From the NCBI GenBank assembly GCA_030412945.1, contig JAUHJS010000003.1, positions 373,507 to 437,506 of the forward strand: DNA of 64,000 bases, written 5' to 3'. The notes under the pieces are model-generated. The model saw only the letters and a list, made by a program, of their open reading frames with translations, had not been told where the DNA came from and did not search any database. Of the stretch, positions 8,756-15,392 are shown piece by piece (position 1 is the stretch's first letter; each line of letters opens with the position of its first letter). Source of the stretch: Shiella aurantiaca (GTDB lineage: Bacteria > Bacteroidota > Bacteroidia > Cytophagales > Cyclobacteriaceae). The translations under genes were made by a program, and so were the position numbers.

Positions 8756-9349
8756 ATGACTTTGCTTGGTAAAGTCCGCCAGGTGGAAAAAGTTTTCCTG
8801 GAACTCGAACAAGAGATTACCCAATTCCAACAAGATTCGGGTTTGCACTGCCTCAAAGGCTGTGGCGAATGCTGCAAAAAGCCTGACATCGAAGCCACCA
8901 TTATTGAGTTTTTGCCCTTTGCTTATCACCTGTTTAAGGAGGGTAAGGTAGACGCTTTTATGGAGAAGCTAGAGGCTAATCCCAGCGATTCCATTTGCCT
9001 GAACTTTCAACCCTTCATCACATCCGAAATGCAAGGGGGCTGTACTAGCTACCGCGACCGCGGATTGATTTGTCGCGTGTTTGGTTTTTCAGCCTCTACT
9101 GATAAAAACGGCTTGCCCCAATTGGCCACCTGCAAACTGATTAAAACCAATCAACAAGAAGCCTACTTGCGAGCAGTGGAGTCAATAAAATCTGGAGCAC
9201 CCGTGCCTATTATCAAGAATTTCTACATGAAGCTCTACGCAATAGATTATCACTTATCCGAGAAAATGTACCCTATCAATATGGCCATGTACAAAGCGAT
9301 CGAATATGTTTCTTTTCATTTTTCGTATCGGGGCAAAAGAGCGAGTTGA
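8756..9349 (+). CDS. YkgJ-like cysteine-cluster protein
   Basis: The 197-residue protein has the CxxxCxxCC cluster HCLKGCGECCKKP (Cys32, 36, 39, 40), with later cysteines in SICLNF, GGCTSYRDRGLICRVFG and ATCKLI. This pattern defines the YkgJ/UPF0153 family, in which the cysteines are thought to bind zinc or an iron-sulphur cluster; the biological role is poorly known. The gene stands alone, and copies of the intergenic repeat family begin directly after its stop. Confidence 0.83.
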   Translation: MTLLGKVRQVEKVFLELEQEITQFQQDSGLHCLKGCGECCKKPDIEATIIEFLPFAYHLFKEGKVDAFMEKLEANPSDSICLNFQPFITSEMQGGCTSYRDRGLICRVFGFSASTDKNGLPQLATCKLIKTNQQEAYLRAVESIKSGAPVPIIKNFYMKLYAIDYHLSEKMYPINMAMYKAIEYVSFHFSYRGKRAS

Positions 9350-9530
9350 GGTTGGTTGATGGTTGTCAGTTGATGGTTGATAGTTTTTGCTTGCGGAACC
9401 TGCCTTCAGCTTTTGGCCATTGGCTTTTGGCACCAACTCGAAACTCCAAACTAAAAACCGTAAACTCGAAATGCTCCAATTAATATTGTCAACTAAAAAC
9501 CTACAACCATTAACCATATAGCCTTGCCAA
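9350..9530. repeat. Interspersed intergenic repeat, copy R1
   Basis: This is a non-coding stretch made of short phrases recurring across the window: gttgatggttg-like words, tttttgcttgcggaac (9384-9399), ttttggccattggctttt, aaactaaaaaccgtaaactc (from 9448) and closing caacta/ccattaacc words. The opening gttgatgg-type words are reverse complements of the closing ccatcaac-type words, so each copy is an imperfect long inverted repeat. R1 and R2 share specific words in the same order and orientation and bracket the ParE-type module between them. Confidence 0.75.
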
Positions 9531-9568
9531 ACTCTTAGTTGTTTTGTATTTTTAAGAAAACGAATACG

Positions 9569-9757
9569 ATGATTTCAAAAGAGAAACTAAAACAGGAGAT
9601 TGATAAATTTCCAGAAAATGAGATTTCTATTGATGAGTTGGTAGACCGCCTGATTTTTATTGAAAAGTTGGAGGCCAGAATTAAAATTTCAGAAGAAAAA
9701 GGGGAAACACTAAGTGAGGAAGAGGTAAAAGCCAAAATAGACTCATGGTCGAAATAA
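9569..9757 (+). CDS. Putative antitoxin of a ParE/RelE-type toxin-antitoxin pair
   Basis: The 62-residue, charged, helical protein starts MISKEKLKQEIDKFPENE and lacks cysteines, signal peptide or membrane segment. It resembles short addiction-module antitoxins of Bacteroidota, in which an N-terminal helical part is followed by an acidic toxin-binding tail (SEEKGETLSEEEV). The ATG at 9569 is chosen over one ten codons upstream. Its 3' end overlaps the toxin gene by 13 bases, the usual antitoxin-first arrangement. The role is inferred mainly from the toxin next to it. Confidence 0.75.
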   Translation: MISKEKLKQEIDKFPENEISIDELVDRLIFIEKLEARIKISEEKGETLSEEEVKAKIDSWSK

Positions 9758-10047
9758 GGTGGCTTAAAGAGGCCTTGGACGACATGAAAGATATTCATGG
9801 TTACATAGCCCGCGATTCTAAAAGCTACGCAAGAAGACAGGTGGTTCAGCTTACTGATAAAGTTCAAATCTTAAAAACCCGTATTCTAATAGGTAAAATA
9901 GTCGAAGAAGTAAGCAGGGAAGATATTCGTGAGATTGTACATGGGCATTATCGAATCATATATCGTATTGTGAATGATAAGCGGGTAGATGTACTTTTTG
10001 TCCATCATGGAGCCAGAGATATCCACAGAAGATTGAAGGATGTTTGA
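9745..10047 (+). CDS. ParE/RelE superfamily toxin
   Basis: The 100-residue protein begins MVEIRWLKEALDDMKDIHGYIARDS, the typical ParE N-terminal strand and helix pair, and ends with REIVHGHYRIIYRIVNDKRVDVLFVHHGARD, matching the 'YRIIYRI...V.VL.V.HGAR' core of the family. ParE toxins inhibit DNA gyrase, while RelE toxins cleave mRNA on the ribosome; the HGAR ending favours the ParE side. The reading frame is intact. The module is bracketed by repeat copies R1 and R2, which suggests it arrived as a unit. Confidence 0.87.
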   Translation: MVEIRWLKEALDDMKDIHGYIARDSKSYARRQVVQLTDKVQILKTRILIGKIVEEVSREDIREIVHGHYRIIYRIVNDKRVDVLFVHHGARDIHRRLKDV

Positions 10048-10255
10048 TGCTTGTTAGTTGAAAGTTGACCGTTTTTGCTTGCGGAACTTGCCTTTAGCGC
10101 AAACTCGAAACTAAAAACCGTAAACTCGAAATGCTCTAATTAAATACCGTCAACTACCAACTGCAATTAGCCCCAACCCGAAACTCCAAACTAAAAACTG
10201 CCAACTAAAAACCCTTATCCTACCATCAACCATGAACTAACAACCAACCACTAAA
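10048..10255. repeat. Interspersed intergenic repeat, copy R2
   Basis: This copy shares tttttgcttgcggaac (10072-10087), tgcctt(c/t)agc and the block starting aaactaaaaaccgtaaactc (10108) with R1, in the same order and orientation, including the following atgctc(c/t)aatta. The spacing between shared words differs by 28 bases from R1. The tail repeats aactaaaaac words and ends in ccatcaac/caaccaac words. No coding potential is seen. Confidence 0.75.
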
Positions 10256-10296
10256 TTTCCTTTGTTGCTTTCAGAATTTTCCTTAATCTTCGGGGT

Positions 10297-10434
10297 ATGG
10301 TTGAAGCGAACGATTCTCATAACGATTCCAAACCGCCTGTTTTCCCTAGTTGGAAGGGCTGGTATTTTGTAGTGATTGGCACCTTGGTGCTGCTTATTCT
10401 TTTAATGTACTTGCTTACCCTTAAGTTTTCATGA
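10297..10434 (+). CDS. Small single-pass membrane protein coupled to the Na+/solute symporter
   Basis: This 45-codon reading frame is too short for most gene callers. It starts ATG at 10297 and ends TGA at 10432-10434, overlapping the symporter's ATG as ATGA, which implies translational coupling. The peptide has a polar N-terminus (MVEANDSHNDSKPPVFPSWKG) and one hydrophobic helix (about residues 22-41) with a short LKFS tail. Some sodium/solute symporters have small companion membrane subunits (such as the DUF485 and DUF4212 families); this peptide is shorter, and homology to them cannot be seen. The position and clean helix make it likely to be a real gene. Confidence 0.7.
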   Translation: MVEANDSHNDSKPPVFPSWKGWYFVVIGTLVLLILLMYLLTLKFS

Positions 10435-12116
10435 GCCTACTCGACTGGTCCGTATTGATAGGAACACTTCTGTTCATCACTTTGTATGGGGTGTACAAAA
10501 CGCGGGGTAGTCAGAGCATGGAGTCTTACCTGATGGGCGATAAAAGCCTGAAATGGTGGACCATTGGCCTCAGTATTATGGCGACCCAAGCCAGTGCCAT
10601 TACCTTCCTGAGCACGCCCGGCCAAGCCTATGAAGATGGCATGCGCTTTATCCAGTTTTATTTCGGGCTGCCCATTGCTATGGTGATTTTATCTGTCACC
10701 GTTATTCCTATTTATTACCGCCTTAAAGTCTACACCGCCTACGAATACCTAGAAGGCCGTTTCGACCTCAAAACCCGTTCGCTTACCGCGCTTTTGTTTC
10801 TGATACAGAGGGGCTTAGCCGCAGGCATTACCATTTATGCGCCTGCTATTATTCTGAGCACCATTTTAGGATGGCCTTTGAGCAATACCTGTTTCCTGAT
10901 TGGTGTTTTGGTAATTATCTATACCGTATCGGGTGGGTCGAAGGCTGTAAGTGTGACCCAAAAACAACAAATGATGGTGATGATGGGCGGGATGATTATC
11001 GCAGGTATTATGGTGGTGAATTACCTGCCCGATTCCATCACCTTCGGGAAGGCCATACAAGTGGCAGGCGATATGGGCAAACTGAACATGGTAGATTTCA
11101 GCTTCAATCCCAACGACCGCTACAACATCTGGAGTGGACTGATAGGCGGCCTCTTTGTGGCTCTGGCTTATTTCGGAACCGACCAATCGCAGGTGGCGCG
11201 CTACCTCGGAGGAAAATCCCTCACCGAAAGCCGCTTGGGTCTGTTGTTCAATGGCCTCTTGAAAATCCCCATGCAGCTGCTGATATTATTTATCGGTGCC
11301 ATGGTATTTGTGTTTTACCAGTTTTACCAACCGCCTGTATTCTTTAACCAGGCCGCTACCGAAATCGTGAGGTCATCGGAATGGAAAACGGATTTTGAGG
11401 ACTTAGAGCAAAAGCATACTCAGCTTTTCGAACAGAAGCAGGATAAAATTCAAGCTTTATTATTAGCCCGCGAACAAGGCCAAGAGGCGGAAGCCGAGAG
11501 CCTGAGAGCGGATATCAAAGGCATAGAAAGCCAAAGCAAGGCCGTGAAGGCTGAGGTGGTAAGTTTGGTGAAAAAAGCCAATCCGGATGCCGAGCCCAAG
11601 GATACCGACTATGTGTTTATCACCTTTATTATGAACCACTTGCCGCAAGGCTTAGTAGGTTTGCTTTTAGCGGTGATATTCAGTGCCGCCATGAGCAGCA
11701 CCAGTTCAGAGCTTAGCGCCTTGGGAAGTACCACCTTGGTGGATATGTACAAGCGTAATATTCGCCCATCAGCTAGCGATGGGCATTACCTTAAAGCCTC
11801 TCGTGCCTTTACGGCCCTATGGGGATTTATCGCCCTTACCTTCGCGGTATATGCCAGCATGCTCGATAACCTTATCCAGGCGGTAAATATCTTGGGCTCC
11901 ATCTTTTACGGAACCATGTTGGGGATTTTCCTAGTGGCTTTCTATTTTAAGAAAATAGGAGGGAATTCCGTATTCTATGCCGCCTTAGTGGCCGAAGCCG
12001 TAGTGGTGTACTTTTTCTTTATGACCGATATCGGTTTTCTTTGGTACAATGTCATCGGCTGCCTAGGCGTAATTGTACTAAGCAGTGTATTGCAAGTGAC
12101 GGTGTTTAGGAGGTAG
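10431..12116 (+). CDS. Sodium:solute symporter (SSS/SLC5 family)
   Basis: The 561-residue polytopic protein shows SSS-family features: an N-terminal helix followed by YLMGDKSLKWWTIGLSIMATQASAITF, the family signature region around YFGTDQSQVARYLGGKSL, and FSAAMSSTSSELSALGSTTLVDMYKR, which carries the conserved Na+-site serines. Substrate (sugar, amino acid, sialic acid or other) cannot be assigned. A charged, probably coiled-coil insertion at about residues 317-390, between membrane helices, is unusual. The gene is coupled to the 45-residue membrane peptide upstream. Confidence 0.9.
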   Translation: MSLLDWSVLIGTLLFITLYGVYKTRGSQSMESYLMGDKSLKWWTIGLSIMATQASAITFLSTPGQAYEDGMRFIQFYFGLPIAMVILSVTVIPIYYRLKVYTAYEYLEGRFDLKTRSLTALLFLIQRGLAAGITIYAPAIILSTILGWPLSNTCFLIGVLVIIYTVSGGSKAVSVTQKQQMMVMMGGMIIAGIMVVNYLPDSITFGKAIQVAGDMGKLNMVDFSFNPNDRYNIWSGLIGGLFVALAYFGTDQSQVARYLGGKSLTESRLGLLFNGLLKIPMQLLILFIGAMVFVFYQFYQPPVFFNQAATEIVRSSEWKTDFEDLEQKHTQLFEQKQDKIQALLLAREQGQEAEAESLRADIKGIESQSKAVKAEVVSLVKKANPDAEPKDTDYVFITFIMNHLPQGLVGLLLAVIFSAAMSSTSSELSALGSTTLVDMYKRNIRPSASDGHYLKASRAFTALWGFIALTFAVYASMLDNLIQAVNILGSIFYGTMLGIFLVAFYFKKIGGNSVFYAALVAEAVVVYFFFMTDIGFLWYNVIGCLGVIVLSSVLQVTVFRR

Positions 12117-12290
12117 TTTCGAGTTTTTAGTTTCGAGTTCTTGGTTTTTGCTATGGGCATGCATTTAGTGCTTGGCTTTTGGCTATTGGCTTTTGGCTAT
12201 TAGCACCAACCCGAAACGGTAAACTAAAAACTCGAAATCCCCATCAACCGACAACTGTCAACCATCAACCAAAACCCCAATCTACCTAAA
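12117..12290. repeat. Interspersed intergenic repeat, copy R3, with exact 17-base inverted arms
   Basis: The arm tttcgagtttttagttt (12117-12133) is the exact reverse complement of aaactaaaaactcgaaa (12221-12237). Between them lie tandem-like words (ttttggctattggcttttggctattag). Outside the right arm come ccatcaac, ccgacaactgtc and aaccatcaacc. This copy shows most clearly that the family is an inverted-repeat element able to fold as one large hairpin in RNA or single-stranded DNA. Confidence 0.75.
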
Positions 12291-12381
12291 AAGAGGTATG
12301 GAATTTTTGAAATGCGTGGCTTATCTTGTTAATTAAATACTCTTTAAAGTTTACAATTAACTAACCCTAAATTGATTATTT

Positions 12382-13347
12382 ATGAAAAGAAAACCTATCT
12401 ATTTAGCCTTACTCATCGCTTTGGGTGTATTGATTTATCTTCCGGCTTCGGCTCAGCTGGGCAAAAAGCAAATCATGGCCAAGGGCTTCAAAACCAAAGA
12501 GTTTGCCAAAGCGCCCAAGCGTGTTTTTATCCATGATTTTTCGGTGTATCACCATGTGTTTGAATCGGCTACTGCCACTGTATCAGGTGCTTCTGCCAAG
12601 CTTTCCATTGCCTTGGAGGATCTCACGCCCGAAGTGCTGATGGAGATTTCGGAAGAAAGCTATCAGTATCTGGTCAAGCAACTTACCGATAAAGGCTACG
12701 AAATTGTGACAGCCGAAGAAGCCCAAAAAGCTCCTTTCTTTAGCGACTGGACCATGAAAAGCGGTGGCCAGCTCAATACAGGCAATATGCCCGGTTATGT
12801 AAATGCCGTGCCGCCTTCTATGAAATACTTTGTGCCGGGCGAAACCAAATCAGGACGCGAAAAGGAAACCTTTGTGGACAAGTCGCACATCATCAGTCAG
12901 GATTTGGGCGATGCCCTTGTGCTTCAGGCCAGCTATATTTTCAAGGCTTTTGATATGGACTCCAAAGGGGGCGTGTACAGAAATACCGCCAAAGTAGAAG
13001 TGAAAACCAATCCACGTATGACCACCGTATTGGTGCAAGATGGTATGAAGCAGATTATCAAGCAGCCTACCATGTCGCTTACCTATGGCAAAAACCTCTC
13101 CGCGGGCAAGGCGGGCTTTAGTGCCAACATGACCAAAGAATATGAACTTAACCCGGCTATTTTTGATGGTGAATCTGTAAAACCTTCTGAAGTTTCTGGT
13201 GAATCCACCTTTACCGGATTGTTTTACTCTCGAAGCGATAAGGTAAAGGCGCTAAAGGTTCACTGCGATGTGGAACTGTATAAGCAAGAAACCAAAAAAG
13301 CCCTCCGCGAATACATAGACTACTTTATGCTCGAAAGCGGACTATAA
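12382..13347 (+). CDS. Secreted protein of unknown function
   Basis: The 321-residue protein has a signal peptide (MKRKPIYLALLIALG to about PASAQ), so it is periplasmic or surface exposed. A segment, KAPKRVFIHDFSVYHHVFESATATVSGASAKLSIAL, precedes an alpha/beta region (LMEISEESYQYLVKQLTDKGYEIVTAEEAQ) that recalls periplasmic proteins with a small 'YxxLxxxLxxxGY' module. I do not recognise the family. The gene stands alone between repeat copies R3 and R4. Confidence 0.7.
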   Translation: MKRKPIYLALLIALGVLIYLPASAQLGKKQIMAKGFKTKEFAKAPKRVFIHDFSVYHHVFESATATVSGASAKLSIALEDLTPEVLMEISEESYQYLVKQLTDKGYEIVTAEEAQKAPFFSDWTMKSGGQLNTGNMPGYVNAVPPSMKYFVPGETKSGREKETFVDKSHIISQDLGDALVLQASYIFKAFDMDSKGGVYRNTAKVEVKTNPRMTTVLVQDGMKQIIKQPTMSLTYGKNLSAGKAGFSANMTKEYELNPAIFDGESVKPSEVSGESTFTGLFYSRSDKVKALKVHCDVELYKQETKKALREYIDYFMLESGL

Positions 13348-13535
13348 TAGTGAATTGTTGACGGTTTTCGGTTGACAGTTGTTCCGTGGATAGATTTTAG
13401 CTCTTGGCCTTTGGTCATTGGCTTTTATCTCTTGGCTACAAGCTCTATCCACGGACAACTTACTCACAAGCGCCTAATCCGAAACTAAAAACCATAAACT
13501 CGAAACTCTCTTCCAACTCGAAATTCAAGACTAAT
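13348..13535. repeat. Interspersed intergenic repeat, copy R4
   Basis: This copy contains an inverted pair tccgtggatag/ctatccacgga and the word run atccacggacaacttact followed by agcgcctaa (13447-13480), then gaaactaaaaacc and aaactcgaaact. R6 (15063-15260) carries almost the same run, differing at a few bases, in the same orientation. R4 and R6 therefore bracket the PIN module and the GNAT-like pair. Confidence 0.75.
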
Positions 13536-13574
13536 ATCCTTGCAATTTTGTATATTGGGATAAATTTTGATGCT

Positions 13575-13781
13575 ATGATACTAGAGAGAACAAAAAATGA
13601 GATAGTAGTTAGGCTACCGGCTGGTGTAGACTTAACCGAACTCCAAAATATGATAGACTATCTTGACTATAAGGAGCAAACCATGACTTCTAAAATCAGT
13701 CAGAAGGAAGTAGATGAATTAGCAAAGAATACCAAGAAAAGCATCTGGGCAAAATTTAAAGCCCAAAGAGGAATGAAATGA
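13575..13781 (+). CDS. Antitoxin of a PIN-domain toxin-antitoxin pair
   Basis: The 68-residue protein starts MILERTKNEIVVRLPAGVDLTELQNMIDYL, with a beta strand then helices, and ends in a basic tail (WAKFKAQRGMK). This is a common layout for PIN-toxin antitoxins in Bacteroidota. The ATG at 13575 is chosen because the longer in-frame upstream part lies inside repeat R4. Its stop overlaps the toxin ATG as ATGA. The antitoxin frame is intact although the toxin next to it carries a stop codon. Confidence 0.75.
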   Translation: MILERTKNEIVVRLPAGVDLTELQNMIDYLDYKEQTMTSKISQKEVDELAKNTKKSIWAKFKAQRGMK

Positions 13782-14251
13782 AGCTTGTTGTTGATTCCAA
13801 TATCGTATTCAGCACTATTCTCAATTCCCAAGGAAAAATCGGTAATCTTAATATCAACGGGTCTAAGTATTTTGACTTTTACTCGGTGAACCTTTTGCAA
13901 TCAGAGATATTTGAACATTAAGGAAAAATAATTAAAATCTCAGGATTGTCCGAAGCCCAGTTTGAAAGAACCTTTCAAATAATTACTGAGCGAATCACTT
14001 TTGTTGACGAGATATTACTTTCCGACAAGGATATCCAAAAAGCACTCCACTTAGTCAATGACATTGATGAAGAAGATGCCTTGTTTGTGGCACTGGCGAA
14101 TCACCTGAAATCCAAACTATGGACGGGCGACAAAAAACTCATAAAAGGCCTCAAAGAGAAGGGATATAATAAAACACTAAGCACAGAAGAGCTTTACCAA
14201 CTTTTCTTGAAAAAAGAGCTTCAAGAAAAACTCAGAAGGAAGAATCGGTAA
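13778..14251 (+). pseudogene. PIN-domain toxin interrupted by an in-frame TAA
   Basis: Reading from ATG 13778, the protein begins MKLVVDSNIVFSTIL with the first PIN acidic residue (Asp6), then meets TAA at codon 48 (13919-13921). The same frame continues without shift to 14251 and contains the remaining PIN motifs: DIDEEDALFVALANHLKSKLWTGDKKL, with the acidic cluster and the WTGDK strand. Removing the stop gives a normal 157-residue PIN RNase, so one substitution (from a codon such as AAA or GAA) would explain it. An internal restart would lack the N-terminal catalytic Asp, so the protein is probably inactive. Confidence 0.85.
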
Positions 14252-14261
14252 TTTTTGATTT

Positions 14262-14350
14262 AGACATCACCTAAGCTATTAGACATTAGCTCTTGGCTTA
14301 TGGCCTTTAGCACCAACCCAAAACTAAAAACTGTAAACCCGAATCCCGAA
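14262..14350. repeat. Interspersed intergenic repeat, short copy R5
   Basis: A truncated copy reading agctcttggcttatggcctttagcaccaac followed by aaaactaaaaactgtaaac and cgaa words. It separates the broken PIN gene from the oppositely oriented small gene at 14357-14530. Confidence 0.6.
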
Positions 14351-14356
14351 CCCGAG

Positions 14357-14530
14357 CTACTTTTTAATAGTGCTACGCTTCTTTAAAGGGCTAGAAAGGG
14401 TTTTAACTTTTGATAATTTATTGGGATCTTCTTTCTTTCTAGAAAAAAACTCTTTTAGAAGAGTTTCTTCCTCCTTGGTCAAGGGTTCTTGGCTTCCTAT
14501 AGAGTCAACGTTCAAATGTTTTGTTTTCAT
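14357..14530 (-). CDS. Small charged protein paired with the GNAT-like protein (antitoxin-like)
   Basis: The 57-residue protein starts MKTKHLNVDSIGSQEPLTKEEETLLKEFF and ends in a strongly basic tail (SSPLKKRSTIKK). The ATG at 14530 is four bases after the stop of the GNAT-like gene, so they form a two-gene unit. Its size, charge and partner resemble a toxin-antitoxin module. I cannot identify its family, and the order (large gene first) is less usual for such modules. Confidence 0.55.
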   Translation of the reverse strand: MKTKHLNVDSIGSQEPLTKEEETLLKEFFSRKKEDPNKLSKVKTLSSPLKKRSTIKK

Positions 14531-14534
14531 GACA

Positions 14535-15062
14535 TCAATCTTTAAAATACCTATCAATTAGTTTTAAAGCAGCTTTGGTTTCTATAACCATCAGTCTTCC
14601 ACCTATATGCTTCGCCCCTAAGGTCTCTTCATAATGTTCGATAAGTTGGGTTTTGGAGAGGAATGAAATATTCCCCTCATGACCTCTTTGGAAGGAAACT
14701 TTACAACAGAATGCTACCAAATTGCCCGGAACTCCTGAATACATTTTTGTATTTCCCTTATTAAATGGGGCACTTTCCACCAAATGCATATACACATGGT
14801 CTTGCTTCACCTCCAAACTTACCAAACCTTGAATGATGGTTGGATTATTGACTATGGTGAGTTTATAGATATCCCTTGCTGGCTCTTTGAACTCTTGTCT
14901 CCAATTGAATAGCCACCCTTTCTTTTTACTTACCAAAGGTAATTCGGCTTTAGTCAATACAGATATTTCCGTTGGAAAACTGTCTCCGGTTACCACATTC
15001 TCTATCGAGTTGGTCAGCCTATCAATAAGGAAATCAAGCCCAGAATCTTTCTTTTTTATCAC
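14535..15062 (-). CDS. GNAT-like protein of unknown function
   Basis: The 175-residue protein has a mixed alpha/beta pattern. Its C-terminal half (LVAFCCKVSFQRGHEGNISFLSKTQLIEHYEETLGAKHIGGRLMVIETKAALKLIDRYF) recalls an acetyltransferase-like fold: a strand, a Gly-containing loop, then 'L..HY...LGA'. A classic acetyl-CoA R/QxxGxG/A loop is not clear, so catalysis is not claimed. The start codon is GTG at 15062, directly after an in-frame TAA. A 16-base tandem duplication (15058-15073 and 15074-15089) covers this start. With the small gene downstream it may form a stress or defence pair. Confidence 0.6.
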   Translation of the reverse strand: MIKKKDSGLDFLIDRLTNSIENVVTGDSFPTEISVLTKAELPLVSKKKGWLFNWRQEFKEPARDIYKLTIVNNPTIIQGLVSLEVKQDHVYMHLVESAPFNKGNTKMYSGVPGNLVAFCCKVSFQRGHEGNISFLSKTQLIEHYEETLGAKHIGGRLMVIETKAALKLIDRYFKD

Positions 15063-15260
15063 TTAGCTAATTTATCACTTAGCTAATTTACGAGGAATAG
15101 CTGACTTTTACTATCCTCACGTACTCTTGGCTCTTAGCCTTTGGCTTTTGGCTTTTAGCTACAAACCCCATCCACGGACAACTTACTTACTAGCGCCTAA
15201 CCAGAAACTAAAAACTGTAAACTCGAAACCTCTATCAACCAAATTCTTTACCCCTAAAAA
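15063..15260. repeat. Interspersed intergenic repeat, copy R6, plus 16-base tandem duplication
   Basis: The proximal part repeats atcacttagctaattt twice in tandem (15058-15089). The distal part (about 15125-15245) has ttggcttttggcttttagct, tccacggacaacttact (from 15171), agcgcctaa, agaaactaaaaactgtaaac and ctatcaacc words. It matches R4 closely and in the same orientation. The remaining bases to the ATG at 15393 are AT-rich and should hold the promoter of the giant gene, but I see no clear -33/-7 pair. Confidence 0.7.
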
Positions 15261-15392
15261 TCAAGCCTTTATCTTCCCTCAACCGCTTCTTAACAAACTC
15301 ATAACTTGGTGATAGTAGCACATTTAGGGAATGTTTGTACTTTTGATGGCTTTTTTAAGCAAAATCAATTATACCAAACTAATCCCTTTATT

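Noticed and set aside
10871..11347. Plus-strand frame of 158 codons in another frame of the symporter gene
   Set aside because: It lies wholly within a well-conserved transporter frame and encodes no recognisable protein.
9350..15260. Region considered as an insertion-sequence or integron island
   Set aside because: No transposase, integrase or attC-like sites are seen; the repeats have inverted arms but no target-site duplications I can show.
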